From Dyadobacter fermentans (GTDB taxonomy: Bacteria > Bacteroidota > Bacteroidia > Cytophagales > Spirosomataceae): 64,000 bases of DNA. Below are positions 8,937-18,323 of this stretch, piece after piece (the stretch's first letter is position 1; the number at the start of each line of letters is the position of its first letter). Below the pieces are notes generated by a model. It made no database searches and was not told where the DNA came from. It saw only the letters and a program-made list of their open reading frames with translations. The translations under genes and the position numbers were made by a program. The stretch is taken from assembly GCF_019924045.1 (NCBI RefSeq), contig NZ_JAHXBN010000013.1, forward strand, positions 434,001-498,000, read 5' to 3'.

Positions 8937-10715
8937 ATGAAAAAACTGGTTTATTACGCGTTTGTCGCTACGATCCTGCTCATGCAGGCGTGCCAGAAAA
9001 AAACAGAGAAAGCAGAAGGTACTATGCCACCGATTAGTGAAGTATTTGCCCGCTATTACGAAGAAAGGCTTCCACTTTACCCTTTGGAAGCAACCATGAA
9101 CGGTGATAACCGTTACAACGACAAGATGTCGGACGACCTCTCGCAGGCAGGAAAATCCCGTATGATCGCTTTTTACCGGAAGTACCAGGATGAGCTCGCC
9201 AAGTATGACCGCGGTAAGCTGACCCCGGAGGAGAAGGTAAGCTGGGACCTGATCGAATGGGAATGCGGCATTAACCTGGAAGGCTTAAAGTACCCTGTGG
9301 AGCTGATGCCGATCAACCAGATTTTCTCTACGCACCTGATGATCGGGCAAATGGCGAGCGGCAGCAGCTTACAGCCGTTTAAAACCGTGAAAGACTATGA
9401 TAACTGGCTGAAACGGGTGGACGGCTTCGTGGTGTGGTGCGATACGGCCGTCGTGAATATGCGCAGTGGGATCAAGCAAGGCTATGTTTTGCCTGCGCCG
9501 CTAATCAAAAAGGTGATCCCGCAGTTTGCCGACATGGATCACGGGCCGGTGAAAGATCATCTCTTTTATTCGCCCGTCAAGAACTTCCCGAAGGACTTTT
9601 CGGACGCGGACAAGGCAAGGCTTGAAAAGGAATATGCAGCGATGGTTGAATCGAAAATCATTCCGACCTTCCAGAAAATGCATGTTTTCTTGGAAAAGGA
9701 ATACCTCCCTGCCGGCCGGATGACCGATGGCTTCGCGGCGCTTCCGAACGGAAAGGCTTTATACAATCATTATATAAAGTACTACACCACCACCGATCTC
9801 ACGGCCGAGGAGATCCATCAGATCGGATTGAAAGAGGTAGCACGTATTTCGGCCGAAATGGAGAAGGTGAAGGCGCAGGTAGGTTACCAGGGCGATCTCA
9901 AATCGTTCTTCAATGCGGTGCGGGCCAACAAGAAGCTCATGCCTTTCACGAAAGCCGAGCAGGTAATCGCGCATTTCAATGAAATTCACGAGCGGATGAA
10001 GCCCAACCTGACCAGGCTTTTTGAACTTACTCCGAAAACGCCGTTTGAGGTGCGCAGGACAGAGGCATTCCGGGAGGCGTCGGCTTCCGCGGAGTACAAT
10101 CCGGGATTACCCGACGGTTCGCGCCCGGGGATTTTCTATGTGCCGGTGCCGGACGCTAAGGAATACAATATCGTTTCCGACGAGAGCCTTTTTCTGCACG
10201 AAGCTATTCCGGGGCATCATTATCAGATCTCATTGCAGCAAGAGAACACCGCGCTGCCGGAGTTTCGCAAAAACCTTTGGTACAGTGCGTACGGTGAAGG
10301 CTGGGCATTGTATACGGAGTCGTTGGGCAAGGAACTGGGGCTCTATACCGATCCTTACCAGTATTTCGGCATGCTGAGTGCGGAAATGCATCGCGCGATC
10401 CGCCTCGTGGTGGATACCGGTCTGCATGCGAAAGGCTGGACGCGTGATCAGGCGATTAAGTACTCGCTGGATCACGAGGCCGAATCGGAGGAGAGTATCA
10501 CAGCGGAGGTGGAGCGCTACATGGCAGGCGCCGGACAGGCTTTGTCGTACAAGATTGGCCAGTTGAAAATCCGGGAATTACGTTCGAAGGCAGAGAAAGA
10601 AATGGGGACGAAGTTCGATATCCGCGCATTTCACAAGTTGGTGCTGGAATCGGGTTGTGTACCGCTGAAACTGCTCGAAGATAAAGCCAATGCATGGATA
10701 ACAGCAGGTAAATAA
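8937..10715 (+). CDS. DUF885 domain lipoprotein, probable metallopeptidase
   Basis: The 592-residue protein starts at ATG 8937 (an upstream in-frame TTG at 8916 is rejected). The lipobox LLMQAC gives an acylated Cys19, so it is an envelope lipoprotein. DUF885 proteins are gluzincin-like; the active-site motif HEAIPGHHYQ lies in the second half, followed by YGEGWALYTESLG, which supplies the downstream Glu ligand. It is probably a periplasmic peptidase or carboxypeptidase of unknown substrate. It is transcribed alone, between two terminators. Confidence 0.88.
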   Translation: MKKLVYYAFVATILLMQACQKKTEKAEGTMPPISEVFARYYEERLPLYPLEATMNGDNRYNDKMSDDLSQAGKSRMIAFYRKYQDELAKYDRGKLTPEEKVSWDLIEWECGINLEGLKYPVELMPINQIFSTHLMIGQMASGSSLQPFKTVKDYDNWLKRVDGFVVWCDTAVVNMRSGIKQGYVLPAPLIKKVIPQFADMDHGPVKDHLFYSPVKNFPKDFSDADKARLEKEYAAMVESKIIPTFQKMHVFLEKEYLPAGRMTDGFAALPNGKALYNHYIKYYTTTDLTAEEIHQIGLKEVARISAEMEKVKAQVGYQGDLKSFFNAVRANKKLMPFTKAEQVIAHFNEIHERMKPNLTRLFELTPKTPFEVRRTEAFREASASAEYNPGLPDGSRPGIFYVPVPDAKEYNIVSDESLFLHEAIPGHHYQISLQQENTALPEFRKNLWYSAYGEGWALYTESLGKELGLYTDPYQYFGMLSAEMHRAIRLVVDTGLHAKGWTRDQAIKYSLDHEAESEESITAEVERYMAGAGQALSYKIGQLKIRELRSKAEKEMGTKFDIRAFHKLVLESGCVPLKLLEDKANAWITAGK

Positions 10716-10740
10716 CTTTTTTCGGGATACCCGACCGGCG

Positions 10741-10774
10741 AAAGAGCAATGTCTGAACGGCATTGCTCTTTTTG
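10741..10774 (+). terminator. Rho-independent terminator after the DUF885 gene
   Basis: AAAGAGCAATG at 10741-10751 pairs perfectly with CATTGCTCTTT at 10761-10771, followed by further Ts. Confidence 0.85.
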
Positions 10775-10923
10775 TTTTGTATAAAAGTAAAAAATTGGAC
10801 AAGAGCAGTATAGAACAGGACAGTTCGTTGATTCCAAATTGGTATTATCGCTTCAATAAATGTGCATTTTTTTAGTTAAATTTATATACTGGGTAAAAAA
10901 ATGTCACAGAACCTGAACCCAAG

Positions 10924-13245
10924 ATGATGTATTTAAGGACTAGTTTTTTGCTGCTGACCGGAGCGGTTGTAGTTGCTTTGGGCTTCCAGTCGTGCAACAA
11001 CAAGCAGGGGAGTGCCGCTGAGGAGAAACTGCCCGAGCAGGTAAGTTACAACTTCGATATCCGGCCCATTCTTTCCGACAAATGCCTGGCCTGCCATGGC
11101 CCCGATGCGAACAAGCGGGAAGCGGGTCTGCGCCTCGACGACCCCGTGAGTGCATTTGCCGCATTGAAAGACAATCCCAAAGCGCATGCACTGGTGGCTG
11201 GCAAGCCCGATCGTTCCGCCGTCTACCTGCGTATTACTACCGAGGATACCACGCTCCGGATGCCGCCGCCTGCTTCCAATCTCAAATTATCCCAGCGGGA
11301 AATCGACCTGATCGGAAAATGGATCAAACAGGGTGCTAAATATGAAAAGCACTGGGCATTTGTGGCACCTAAAAAGCCCAAACGGCCCGAGGTAGATCAC
11401 GAGGATTGGGCCCGGAACGATATCGACTATTTCATTCTCGAAAAGCAGGAGCAGAAAGGGCTCGAACCCAGCGCGGAAGCCGATAAGGAACGTCTGCTCA
11501 AACGCCTGAGTCTCGACCTGAACGGTCTGCCGCCAAGCTTGCAGCTCATGGACGAGTTCCTGGCCGACAATAGCCCGAATGCTTATGAGAAAGTCGTCGA
11601 TAAACTGCTCGCCAACCCGACTTATGGCGAAAAAATGGCGATCCACTGGCTCGACCTCGCCCGTTATGCCGACTCGCACGGCTACCAGGACGATGGCTAC
11701 CGGACTCAATGGCCTTGGCGCGACTGGGTGATCCACGCCTTCAATAAGAACATGCATTATAATGATTTTGTGACCTGGCAGCTGGCCGGCGACCTGCTCC
11801 CCCATTCTTCAAAGGAGCAACTCCTGGCAACGGGCTTCAACCGCAACCACAAGATTACCGAAGAGGGCGGGGTGATACCAGAGGAATACCGCATTATGTA
11901 TGTGACCGACCGCAACGATTTGTTTGGCAAAGGCCTGCTTGGGGTTACGCTCGAATGCGCGCATTGCCACGACCACAAATACGACCCATTCTCGCAAAAG
12001 GAATATTACCAGATGTTCGCGTTCTTCAATAATGTAAATGAAGTGGGCATCGAATCGGTGATCGGCGGGCCGGAGACTTATGCCAAAAAGCCGCTAATGG
12101 AGATCAGTAACGAGGAGGTAAAGAATATCCTGACATTTATTAACAAGCCCGATACCAACCGGCTGATCGTGTCTGTGATGGGCGATCTGGACACGTTGCG
12201 CAAGACTTACGTCCTCAAACGAGGGGCCTATGATGCGCCGGGGGAGGAAGTACAGGCCGGGACGCCTGCAGCGATCCTTCCATTTGACAAAAAATACCCT
12301 AAAAACCGTCTTGGGCTTTCTCAATGGCTGTTCGACAAGCGAAACCCGCTGACGGCGAGAGTGTATGTGAATATCCTCTGGCAGGAGTTCTTTGGAAAAG
12401 GTATTGTCAAAACCTCCGGTGATTTCGGAATGCAGGGCGAATTACCGACGCATCCGAAACTGCTCGACTGGTTGGCGGTGGATTTCATAGAGCATGACTG
12501 GGATATCAAACGGTTTGTGAAGCAAATGGTGATGTCTGCCACTTACAGGCAATCGGCCGTGGTGACGAAGGAACACCTCGCGCGTGACCCGGATAATGTG
12601 TACCTGGCGCGCGGCTCGCGCTACCGCATACACGCGGAGTTCGTGAAAGACCTGGTGTTGGCGAGTAGCGGGTTGCTCAACCGGACCATCGGCGGACCGA
12701 GCGTGAAGCCTTACCAGCCTGCCGGCTTATGGGAAGGAGCTACGTCGGGGCGCGGGTTGCTGTCGGTGTACAACCAGGATCATGGTGCGAGTCTCTACCG
12801 TCGCGGGATGTACACGCTCATCAAACGCACCGTTCCGCCTCCTACTATGGCGATTTTCGACGCCAGCAATCGCGACTTGTGCGAGGTAAGGCGCCTGAAA
12901 ACCAATACGCCGTTGCAGGCATTGGTGATGATGAACGACCCGACGGTGCTGGAAGCTTCGCGCGTGCTGGCTGCGAAACTCTTGCAGGAGAAGACCACTA
13001 CCGAGGAGAAGATCACGAAGGCATTCAGGCAGATTGTTTGCCGCAAGCCGAGCCAGAAAGAACTGGAAGTGCTTACCGGTTACTATGCGAAAGAATTGAA
13101 AGAAATTCAGCCTAAAACGGCTGAGAAGATGATTTCGATAGGGGAGTACCCGCTCACCAAAAACGTGGATAAAAAGGCGCTTGCTTCGTTGATGCGCGTC
13201 ATTTCCACGATTTACAATCTGGAAGAAACGATCACGAAATCTTGA
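10924..13245 (+). CDS. PSCyt1/PSCyt2/PSD1 (DUF1549-DUF1553) lipoprotein
   Basis: The 773-residue protein has lipobox Cys24 (GFQSC) and one haem c site, CLACH at residues 54-58. The next domain, PSCyt2/DUF1549, includes HWLDLARYADSHGYQDDGYR, GVTLECAHCHDHKYDPFSQ (a second CxxCH) and GDLLPHSS. PSD1/DUF1553 follows, with FDASNRDLCEVRRLKTNTPLQ near the C-terminus. The architecture is abundant in Planctomycetes and sporadic in Bacteroidota; its biochemical role is unknown. The haem sites suggest electron transfer in the periplasm. The DUF1501 protein encoded next is its usual partner. The start could also be ATG 10927. Confidence 0.9.
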   Translation: MMYLRTSFLLLTGAVVVALGFQSCNNKQGSAAEEKLPEQVSYNFDIRPILSDKCLACHGPDANKREAGLRLDDPVSAFAALKDNPKAHALVAGKPDRSAVYLRITTEDTTLRMPPPASNLKLSQREIDLIGKWIKQGAKYEKHWAFVAPKKPKRPEVDHEDWARNDIDYFILEKQEQKGLEPSAEADKERLLKRLSLDLNGLPPSLQLMDEFLADNSPNAYEKVVDKLLANPTYGEKMAIHWLDLARYADSHGYQDDGYRTQWPWRDWVIHAFNKNMHYNDFVTWQLAGDLLPHSSKEQLLATGFNRNHKITEEGGVIPEEYRIMYVTDRNDLFGKGLLGVTLECAHCHDHKYDPFSQKEYYQMFAFFNNVNEVGIESVIGGPETYAKKPLMEISNEEVKNILTFINKPDTNRLIVSVMGDLDTLRKTYVLKRGAYDAPGEEVQAGTPAAILPFDKKYPKNRLGLSQWLFDKRNPLTARVYVNILWQEFFGKGIVKTSGDFGMQGELPTHPKLLDWLAVDFIEHDWDIKRFVKQMVMSATYRQSAVVTKEHLARDPDNVYLARGSRYRIHAEFVKDLVLASSGLLNRTIGGPSVKPYQPAGLWEGATSGRGLLSVYNQDHGASLYRRGMYTLIKRTVPPPTMAIFDASNRDLCEVRRLKTNTPLQALVMMNDPTVLEASRVLAAKLLQEKTTTEEKITKAFRQIVCRKPSQKELEVLTGYYAKELKEIQPKTAEKMISIGEYPLTKNVDKKALASLMRVISTIYNLEETITKS

Positions 13246-13257
13246 GGGCAGTTGGTT

Positions 13258-13376
13258 TTCGGCTGTCGGCTTTCGGCAGTCGGCAGTCGGCTTTCGGCAG
13301 TCGGATAGGGTGATCTTGTAAATATACGTGTGGTATTAAAAAAAAGGCCGACTGCTGATTGCCGAAAGCCGAAGTC
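13258..13376. repeat. Heptad tandem repeats arranged as an inverted repeat
   Basis: Seven 7-bp units of the form (T/G)TCGGC(A/T) run from 13258 to 13306, the last one degenerate. The opposite strand carries matching units at 13346-13373 (GGCCGAC, TGCTGAT, TGCCGAA, AGCCGAA). The two arms can pair into a long imperfect hairpin with a 40-nt AT-rich loop. It lies between the PSD1 and DUF1501 genes, so it may attenuate transcription or stabilise mRNA, or it may be a mobile intergenic repeat. Confidence 0.75.
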
Positions 13377-13402
13377 AAAAAAAGGCCGAAGTCAGATAAA
13401 AA

Positions 13403-14857
13403 ATGGAAAAGGAAATCATTGAACACGGATTTAGTTTCAATAGAAGGCGCTTCCTCTCTACAATGAGCCTGGGCATCGGGAGCGTGGCACTGGGCTCGCT
13501 GCTGATGCCCGATCTGCTGAAAGGAGGCGGGCTCGAAGAGGAAGGGCTCGCACCGGGCATCCCGCATTTCGCGCCCAAAGCGAAGCGGGTGATTTATTTG
13601 TTCCAGAACGGCGCGCCCTCGCAGCAGGAACTTTTTGATTATAAACCGAAGCTCCGTGAAATGTTCGGGCAGGAAATACCGCCCTCCGTGCGTGGCACGC
13701 AGCGGCTCACGGGCATGACGGCCAACCAGGCGTCGTTTCCACTTGTGGGCTCTTTCGTGGATTTCAAACAATATGGCCAGTCGCAGGCATGGGTGAGTAA
13801 CCTCATGCCGTATACTTCCAAAATCGTCGACGACCTGTGCTTTGTGCGCTCGATGTACACCGAGGCGATCAACCACGACCCGGCATTGACATTCCTGCAA
13901 ACCGGCTCTCAGCAGGGCAACCGGCCGAGTATGGGCTCGTGGCTGAGCTATGGATTGGGTAATGAGAACAAAAACCTGCCGAATTTCACGGTTTTACTCT
14001 CGCGCGGCGTCGGTAATGGGCAGGGGGTGTATTCCAAATTGTGGTCCAATGGTTTCCTTGACTCGGTGCACCAGGGCGTGCAGTTCAGCAAGGGCGAGGA
14101 TCCGGTGCTTTACCTGCGGGATCCCGAAGGAATGGACCGCAAAGAGCGCCGCGATATGCTCGACAAGCTTTCGGAGTTGAATGAATTATCGTACCAGGAA
14201 TTTGGCGACCCGGAGATTACGGCGAAGATCAAGCAATACGAAATGGCTTATCGCATGCAGACGGCGGTGCCGGAAGTAATGGATTTGTCCAAAGAATCGG
14301 ATGATATCATCAAGCTCTATGGCCCGGAATGCCTCGTGCCGGGTACATATGCGGCCAACTGCCTGCTTGCGCGCAAGCTGTCGGAAAACGGCGTGCGGTT
14401 TGTCCAGCTTTACCACCAGGGGTGGGACCAGCACGGCAACCTGCCCTATGAAATCACCAAACAGGCCATGGACGTGGATCAGGCGTCTGCAGCATTGGTA
14501 ACTGATTTGAAACAGAGAGGATTGCTGGACGAGACGCTCGTGATCTGGGGAGGGGAATTTGGCCGTACAAGCTACACCCAGGGTAAACTCACACCCGAAA
14601 ATTACGGCCGCGATCACCATCCGCGCTGCTTCACGATCTGGATGGCTGGCGGCGGTATCAAACCGGGTATAGTCTATGGCGAAACCGATGAGCTTGGCTA
14701 CAACATTGCCAAAGACCCCGTGCATGTGCACGATTTCCAGGCGACGATCCTGCATCAGCTTGGCCTGAATCACGAAAAGTTGATATTCAAGCATCTCGGG
14801 CGCCGCTACCGGCTCACCGACGTTTCGGGCAAGGTGATCCGGGACATTATCAGCTGA
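13403..14857 (+). CDS. DUF1501 domain-containing protein, Tat-exported
   Basis: The 484-residue protein has a Tat motif set slightly inside the N-terminus, FNRRRFLSTMSLG, followed by a hydrophobic stretch. DUF1501 motifs are LFQNGAPSQQELFDYKPK, YHQGWDQHGNLP and WGGEFGRTSYTQG followed by GRDHHPRCFTIWMAGGG. This is the planctomycete-type DUF1501 form that pairs with PSD1 proteins, distinct from the DUF1800-linked copy at 7306. It probably forms a periplasmic complex with the PSD1 lipoprotein upstream; the function is unknown. Confidence 0.9.
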   Translation: MEKEIIEHGFSFNRRRFLSTMSLGIGSVALGSLLMPDLLKGGGLEEEGLAPGIPHFAPKAKRVIYLFQNGAPSQQELFDYKPKLREMFGQEIPPSVRGTQRLTGMTANQASFPLVGSFVDFKQYGQSQAWVSNLMPYTSKIVDDLCFVRSMYTEAINHDPALTFLQTGSQQGNRPSMGSWLSYGLGNENKNLPNFTVLLSRGVGNGQGVYSKLWSNGFLDSVHQGVQFSKGEDPVLYLRDPEGMDRKERRDMLDKLSELNELSYQEFGDPEITAKIKQYEMAYRMQTAVPEVMDLSKESDDIIKLYGPECLVPGTYAANCLLARKLSENGVRFVQLYHQGWDQHGNLPYEITKQAMDVDQASAALVTDLKQRGLLDETLVIWGGEFGRTSYTQGKLTPENYGRDHHPRCFTIWMAGGGIKPGIVYGETDELGYNIAKDPVHVHDFQATILHQLGLNHEKLIFKHLGRRYRLTDVSGKVIRDIIS

Positions 14858-14904
14858 TTTTTTGAGAGTTGTTTATCATTGGTCATTTTTTGGTGGAATT
14901 ATAA

Positions 14905-17079
14905 ATGCATTTGAAACTCAGGGTTTTCGCGGAACAGTTATTAGTTGCTTCCAATATTTTTATACTGTTTTTACTGCTCTTCGAAAGCAAACTTGTGATC
15001 CCGGTATGGCTTCAAACCATCGGCCGGATGCACCCGCTTATCCTGCATTTCCCGATCGTAATCCTGCTGCTGGCGATGCTGCTCGAATTCTTCCGTTTCA
15101 AACCGGAATATGCAGGCAATGCATTCTACCGTAACTTTTTACAGGGCCTGTTGCTGATCGGCGCACTTTTCGCGGCGGTAACGGTGATTATGGGCCTGTT
15201 TTTGTCGAGAGAGGAAGGCTACGAGGGCGCTACGCTGACCTACCACAAATGGACGGGGGCGGGGATCTTCTTTTTTGCATCCATTATCTATTGGGTGAGA
15301 AATGCGCGGTGGTACAAATCGCTGGCAGCCCGGGCAGGTGCAATGTTGTCGGTAGTGGCTCTCGTGCTGACCGGCCATTACGGGGCTGCACTCACGCATG
15401 GCAGTAACTTTATTTGGGAACCAATTTCCAACAAGAAGGAAGTTGCGGAAGTGCCTTTGGATCAAGCGGTTGTTTATACTAATGTGATCAAGCCTATTCT
15501 GGAACAAAAGTGTACAAGCTGCCATAATCCCGATAAACTCAAAGGTGAGCTGATCCTGACCGATCCGCAGTCGATCATGAAGGGAGGGAAGTCGGGTAAG
15601 CTGCTTGTCCCAGGTAACCCGCAAATGAGCCTTTTGCTACAACGCGTACATTTGCCGATGGAGGAGAAAAAGCACATGCCGCCGTCGGGAAAGGCGCAGC
15701 TTACGTTGCAGGAAATCTCGCTGCTCACATTGTGGGTTAAGCAAAAGGCCGATTTCCAAAAGAAACTGACTGCTTTGCCTGCCTCCGACTCACTGCGCAT
15801 GCTTGCTACCGCGTTCCTGCAACCGCATACGCAGGAAGAAGAATACGATTTCCCGGCAGTCGATGAGGACAAAGTGAAGGCACTCAATACCGACTACCGG
15901 ACCATATTACCTCTCGCGCGCGAGTCTCCCGCATTGGCGGTAAACATCTACAATGCCGCGGCCTACAATGTGAGCCAGCTCGATGAGCTGGGTGATATCC
16001 GCAAGCAAGTGATCTCATTGAACCTGAACAAAATGCCGGTTAAAGATGCGGATTTGAAAAGCATTGCGAAATTCGAAAACCTCCGTAAGCTGGATCTCAA
16101 TTTTACAGACGTTAGTGCGGTGGGGTTGAAAGAACTGTCAGGGTTGAAGCACTTGCAAAATCTTACGTTGTCCGGTACAAAGCTGGGTCTTAATGACCTG
16201 AAAGGATTGTTGCCGCAACTGAAAAGCGTCAAAACTGTTGCCGTTTGGGATACAAAACTATCGGCCTCGGATGTGCAGCAATTGCAGCAGGCCAATAAGG
16301 GCATAAACATCATCGGAGGCTTTAAAGACGACGGTAAGAACCCGTTGAAGCTCAATCCGCCGCAAATGAGAAATGCCTCCCCGATTTTCGCGCATACGCT
16401 CGTCGTGGATATTCAGCACCCGATCAAGGGTGTAGATGTGCGGTTTACAATGGATGGTTCGGAGCCGGATAGCGTAAAATCGCCGTTGATGGATCACAAA
16501 ACGGTGATCAACAGCAATACCACTATTCGTGCCAAGGCCTACAAAAATGGCTGGTACGGCAGTGATATGATTACCTTCGATTATTATAAAAGTGCCTACC
16601 AGCCCGACAGCGGTACATTACTGGCACCATTGAACCGCGTGCACCAGGCCGAGGGCGTGAAGACATTTTTCGATCATAAACTGGGCGTGATCGGTGCCAA
16701 TAATCCAGCCTGGGCCAATAACTGGGCGGGGGTTAGGGACAACGACATGGCCTTTGTGTCGGAATTCAAAAAGCCGATTATGCTGTCGTCGCTCGGTGTG
16801 CGGTATATGGTGGAAGAAGATACGGGCATTTTCCCGCCGGAGTTGGTCGAAATATGGGGGGGCACCACGCGTGAGAACATGAAATTGCTCACGAAGTTTA
16901 AGGCGCCAATGCCTGTAAAAGGGGAGCGGGCGTCGCTGCGCAGCGTGGCAGGGTCGTTCGCGCCGCAGCAGGTTTCCTACATTAAAATCATAGCCAAGCC
17001 ACTCAGCAAAATACCGGCGTGGCACCGCAACAAAGATAAACGCGCATTGCTGCTAGTAGACGAAATGTTCCTGAATTGA
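14905..17079 (+). CDS. Membrane cytochrome c protein with LRR and chitobiase-like C-terminal domains
   Basis: This is a 724-residue multi-domain protein. Residues 1-165 hold about five membrane helices with MHPLILHFPIV, as in DUF2231-like modules fused to planctomycete cytochromes. A single haem c site, CTSCH, lies at residues 203-207 within a cytochrome-type domain. Leucine-rich-repeat-like units follow at about 360-470 (LRKLDLNFTDVSAVGLKEL). A chitobiase/beta-hexosaminidase C-terminal-like fold follows (VRFTMDGSEPDS). The C-terminal 150 residues resemble a discoidin-like carbohydrate-binding region. It lies 47 bp after DUF1501, in the same direction, completing a three-gene set. It probably anchors redox activity to a glycan-binding surface; this is inference. 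Confidence 0.85.
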   Translation: MHLKLRVFAEQLLVASNIFILFLLLFESKLVIPVWLQTIGRMHPLILHFPIVILLLAMLLEFFRFKPEYAGNAFYRNFLQGLLLIGALFAAVTVIMGLFLSREEGYEGATLTYHKWTGAGIFFFASIIYWVRNARWYKSLAARAGAMLSVVALVLTGHYGAALTHGSNFIWEPISNKKEVAEVPLDQAVVYTNVIKPILEQKCTSCHNPDKLKGELILTDPQSIMKGGKSGKLLVPGNPQMSLLLQRVHLPMEEKKHMPPSGKAQLTLQEISLLTLWVKQKADFQKKLTALPASDSLRMLATAFLQPHTQEEEYDFPAVDEDKVKALNTDYRTILPLARESPALAVNIYNAAAYNVSQLDELGDIRKQVISLNLNKMPVKDADLKSIAKFENLRKLDLNFTDVSAVGLKELSGLKHLQNLTLSGTKLGLNDLKGLLPQLKSVKTVAVWDTKLSASDVQQLQQANKGINIIGGFKDDGKNPLKLNPPQMRNASPIFAHTLVVDIQHPIKGVDVRFTMDGSEPDSVKSPLMDHKTVINSNTTIRAKAYKNGWYGSDMITFDYYKSAYQPDSGTLLAPLNRVHQAEGVKTFFDHKLGVIGANNPAWANNWAGVRDNDMAFVSEFKKPIMLSSLGVRYMVEEDTGIFPPELVEIWGGTTRENMKLLTKFKAPMPVKGERASLRSVAGSFAPQQVSYIKIIAKPLSKIPAWHRNKDKRALLLVDEMFLN

Positions 17080-18258
17080 TTACGCTTTGCCGAGCCTGCG
17101 CCACATTTCGGCGCAGGCGCGCGCATTGTGGTAAGGACATTTCCAGAAGTTGATCTTGTCGCCTTTTACCGGCGTGCCGTCCTCTTTGACGGTGCCGAAC
17201 CATTCGCCTCTGTCGTGGTCGATGAACTCGTTGACGATGTAATCCCAGCTTTTTTCGGCTTTTGTTTTAAACTGCGAATCTTTTGTGAGCTGGTAAGCAT
17301 TATAAAACCCGACAAGCTGCTCAGCGGCAACCCACCAGCTGCGATCGGTTTGGGTATGTTTCGTTTCGGGATCGTACTCGTAATTCAATGCCCCGTCCGG
17401 TCCGAGCCCTTTGGAAGCCGCAGTAGCCATGGCGATCGACTTTCTTTTCATCCGGGCAATCAGCTTCTCGTCGTGCAAAACCTCCGCCGTTTCGAACAGC
17501 AACCAGGAGGCTTCTATATCGTGACCAAACGAAACGATATGGTCTTTGGTTTTCCACTGCTCGTCGAAGAAGAGCTGCATGGTTTCGGTCCCCGAGTTCA
17601 CAATGTGTGTAATGATCGCGTCCAGCATTCCGGCTGTCTGCTTTTTGAGTTTTGCATCCGGCCACACGCTGTAGAGGTTGGTATATGCTTCTACCAAATG
17701 CAAATGCGTGTTCATGCTTTTGTTCCACGGACTTTTGCTGAGTATGTAATCGTCCGTCGCCGACCAGTCACGGGCGAATGCTTCACAGTAACCGCCATTT
17801 ACGGGGTCGAACGCGTGTTTTTCAATCACCTCAAAAAGGGACTGCGCTTTTTCCAATGCCGGTTTAAAATGCGTAACGCGATAATACTCCGCCAGCCCGT
17901 ACATCGCAAAGGCATTGCCGTAGATCTGCTTTTTGGTTTCAAGCGGCGAGCCATCCGCATTCACGGACCAGTACACGCCGCCATGTTCGGCGTCAAAGAA
18001 ACTTTTTACCAACTGTTGATAAGCCCGGTCGGCCAGTGTCAGATATTTGGCCTCTTTCAGTAACCGGTGGGCTAGTGAAAACGTCCACAGAAGCCGCCCG
18101 GTAAGTACCACCGATCTTGCGGAGTCCTTCACCGGCTGGTTATCATAATTAACTCTTCCATAAAACCCGCCTTTCTCCGTATCCGGCCCATACTTTTCCC
18201 AATAATCGAGAATCGCAACAAACTCTTTTCTAAATGCTTCGGACGTAAATTCGGCCAT
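17080..18258 (-). CDS. AGE family epimerase/isomerase, probably cellobiose 2-epimerase-like
   Basis: The protein has 392 residues from ATG 18258; an upstream in-frame TTG at 18288 is less likely. The (alpha/alpha)6-barrel signature segments are present: GGFYGRVNYD near the start, then HTHLHLVEAYTNLY-like helices (MNTHLHLVEAYTNLYSVWPD), FGHDIEASWLLFE and RSWWVAAEQLVGF, with catalytic His in the HLVEA and FGHDIE segments. Family enzymes epimerise C2 of the reducing sugar in cellobiose or mannobiose, or GlcNAc/ManNAc. Its stop abuts the convergent cytochrome gene stop. The nearby GH2 enzyme suggests beta-mannoside or glucoside breakdown. Confidence 0.85.
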   Translation of the reverse strand: MAEFTSEAFRKEFVAILDYWEKYGPDTEKGGFYGRVNYDNQPVKDSARSVVLTGRLLWTFSLAHRLLKEAKYLTLADRAYQQLVKSFFDAEHGGVYWSVNADGSPLETKKQIYGNAFAMYGLAEYYRVTHFKPALEKAQSLFEVIEKHAFDPVNGGYCEAFARDWSATDDYILSKSPWNKSMNTHLHLVEAYTNLYSVWPDAKLKKQTAGMLDAIITHIVNSGTETMQLFFDEQWKTKDHIVSFGHDIEASWLLFETAEVLHDEKLIARMKRKSIAMATAASKGLGPDGALNYEYDPETKHTQTDRSWWVAAEQLVGFYNAYQLTKDSQFKTKAEKSWDYIVNEFIDHDRGEWFGTVKEDGTPVKGDKINFWKCPYHNARACAEMWRRLGKA

Positions 18259-18262
18259 AGTT

Positions 18263-18293
18263 CCGGGTTGGTTTTTCAGGAAAAGCAACCCGG
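18263..18293 (-). promoter_or_regulatory. Hairpin in the leader of the epimerase gene
   Basis: CCGGGTTG at 18263-18270 pairs with CAACCCGG at 18286-18293. On the minus strand the hairpin ends five bases before the ATG and lacks a T-run, so it could cover the ribosome binding region rather than terminate transcription. Confidence 0.4.
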
Positions 18294-18323
18294 AGCAAGT
18301 TCATACTGTTGCTTATTTGGGTT

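Noticed and set aside
13258..13306. CRISPR or minisatellite within a gene
   Set aside because: Seven-base units with no spacers, lying between two stop/start codons; better described as an intergenic heptad repeat.
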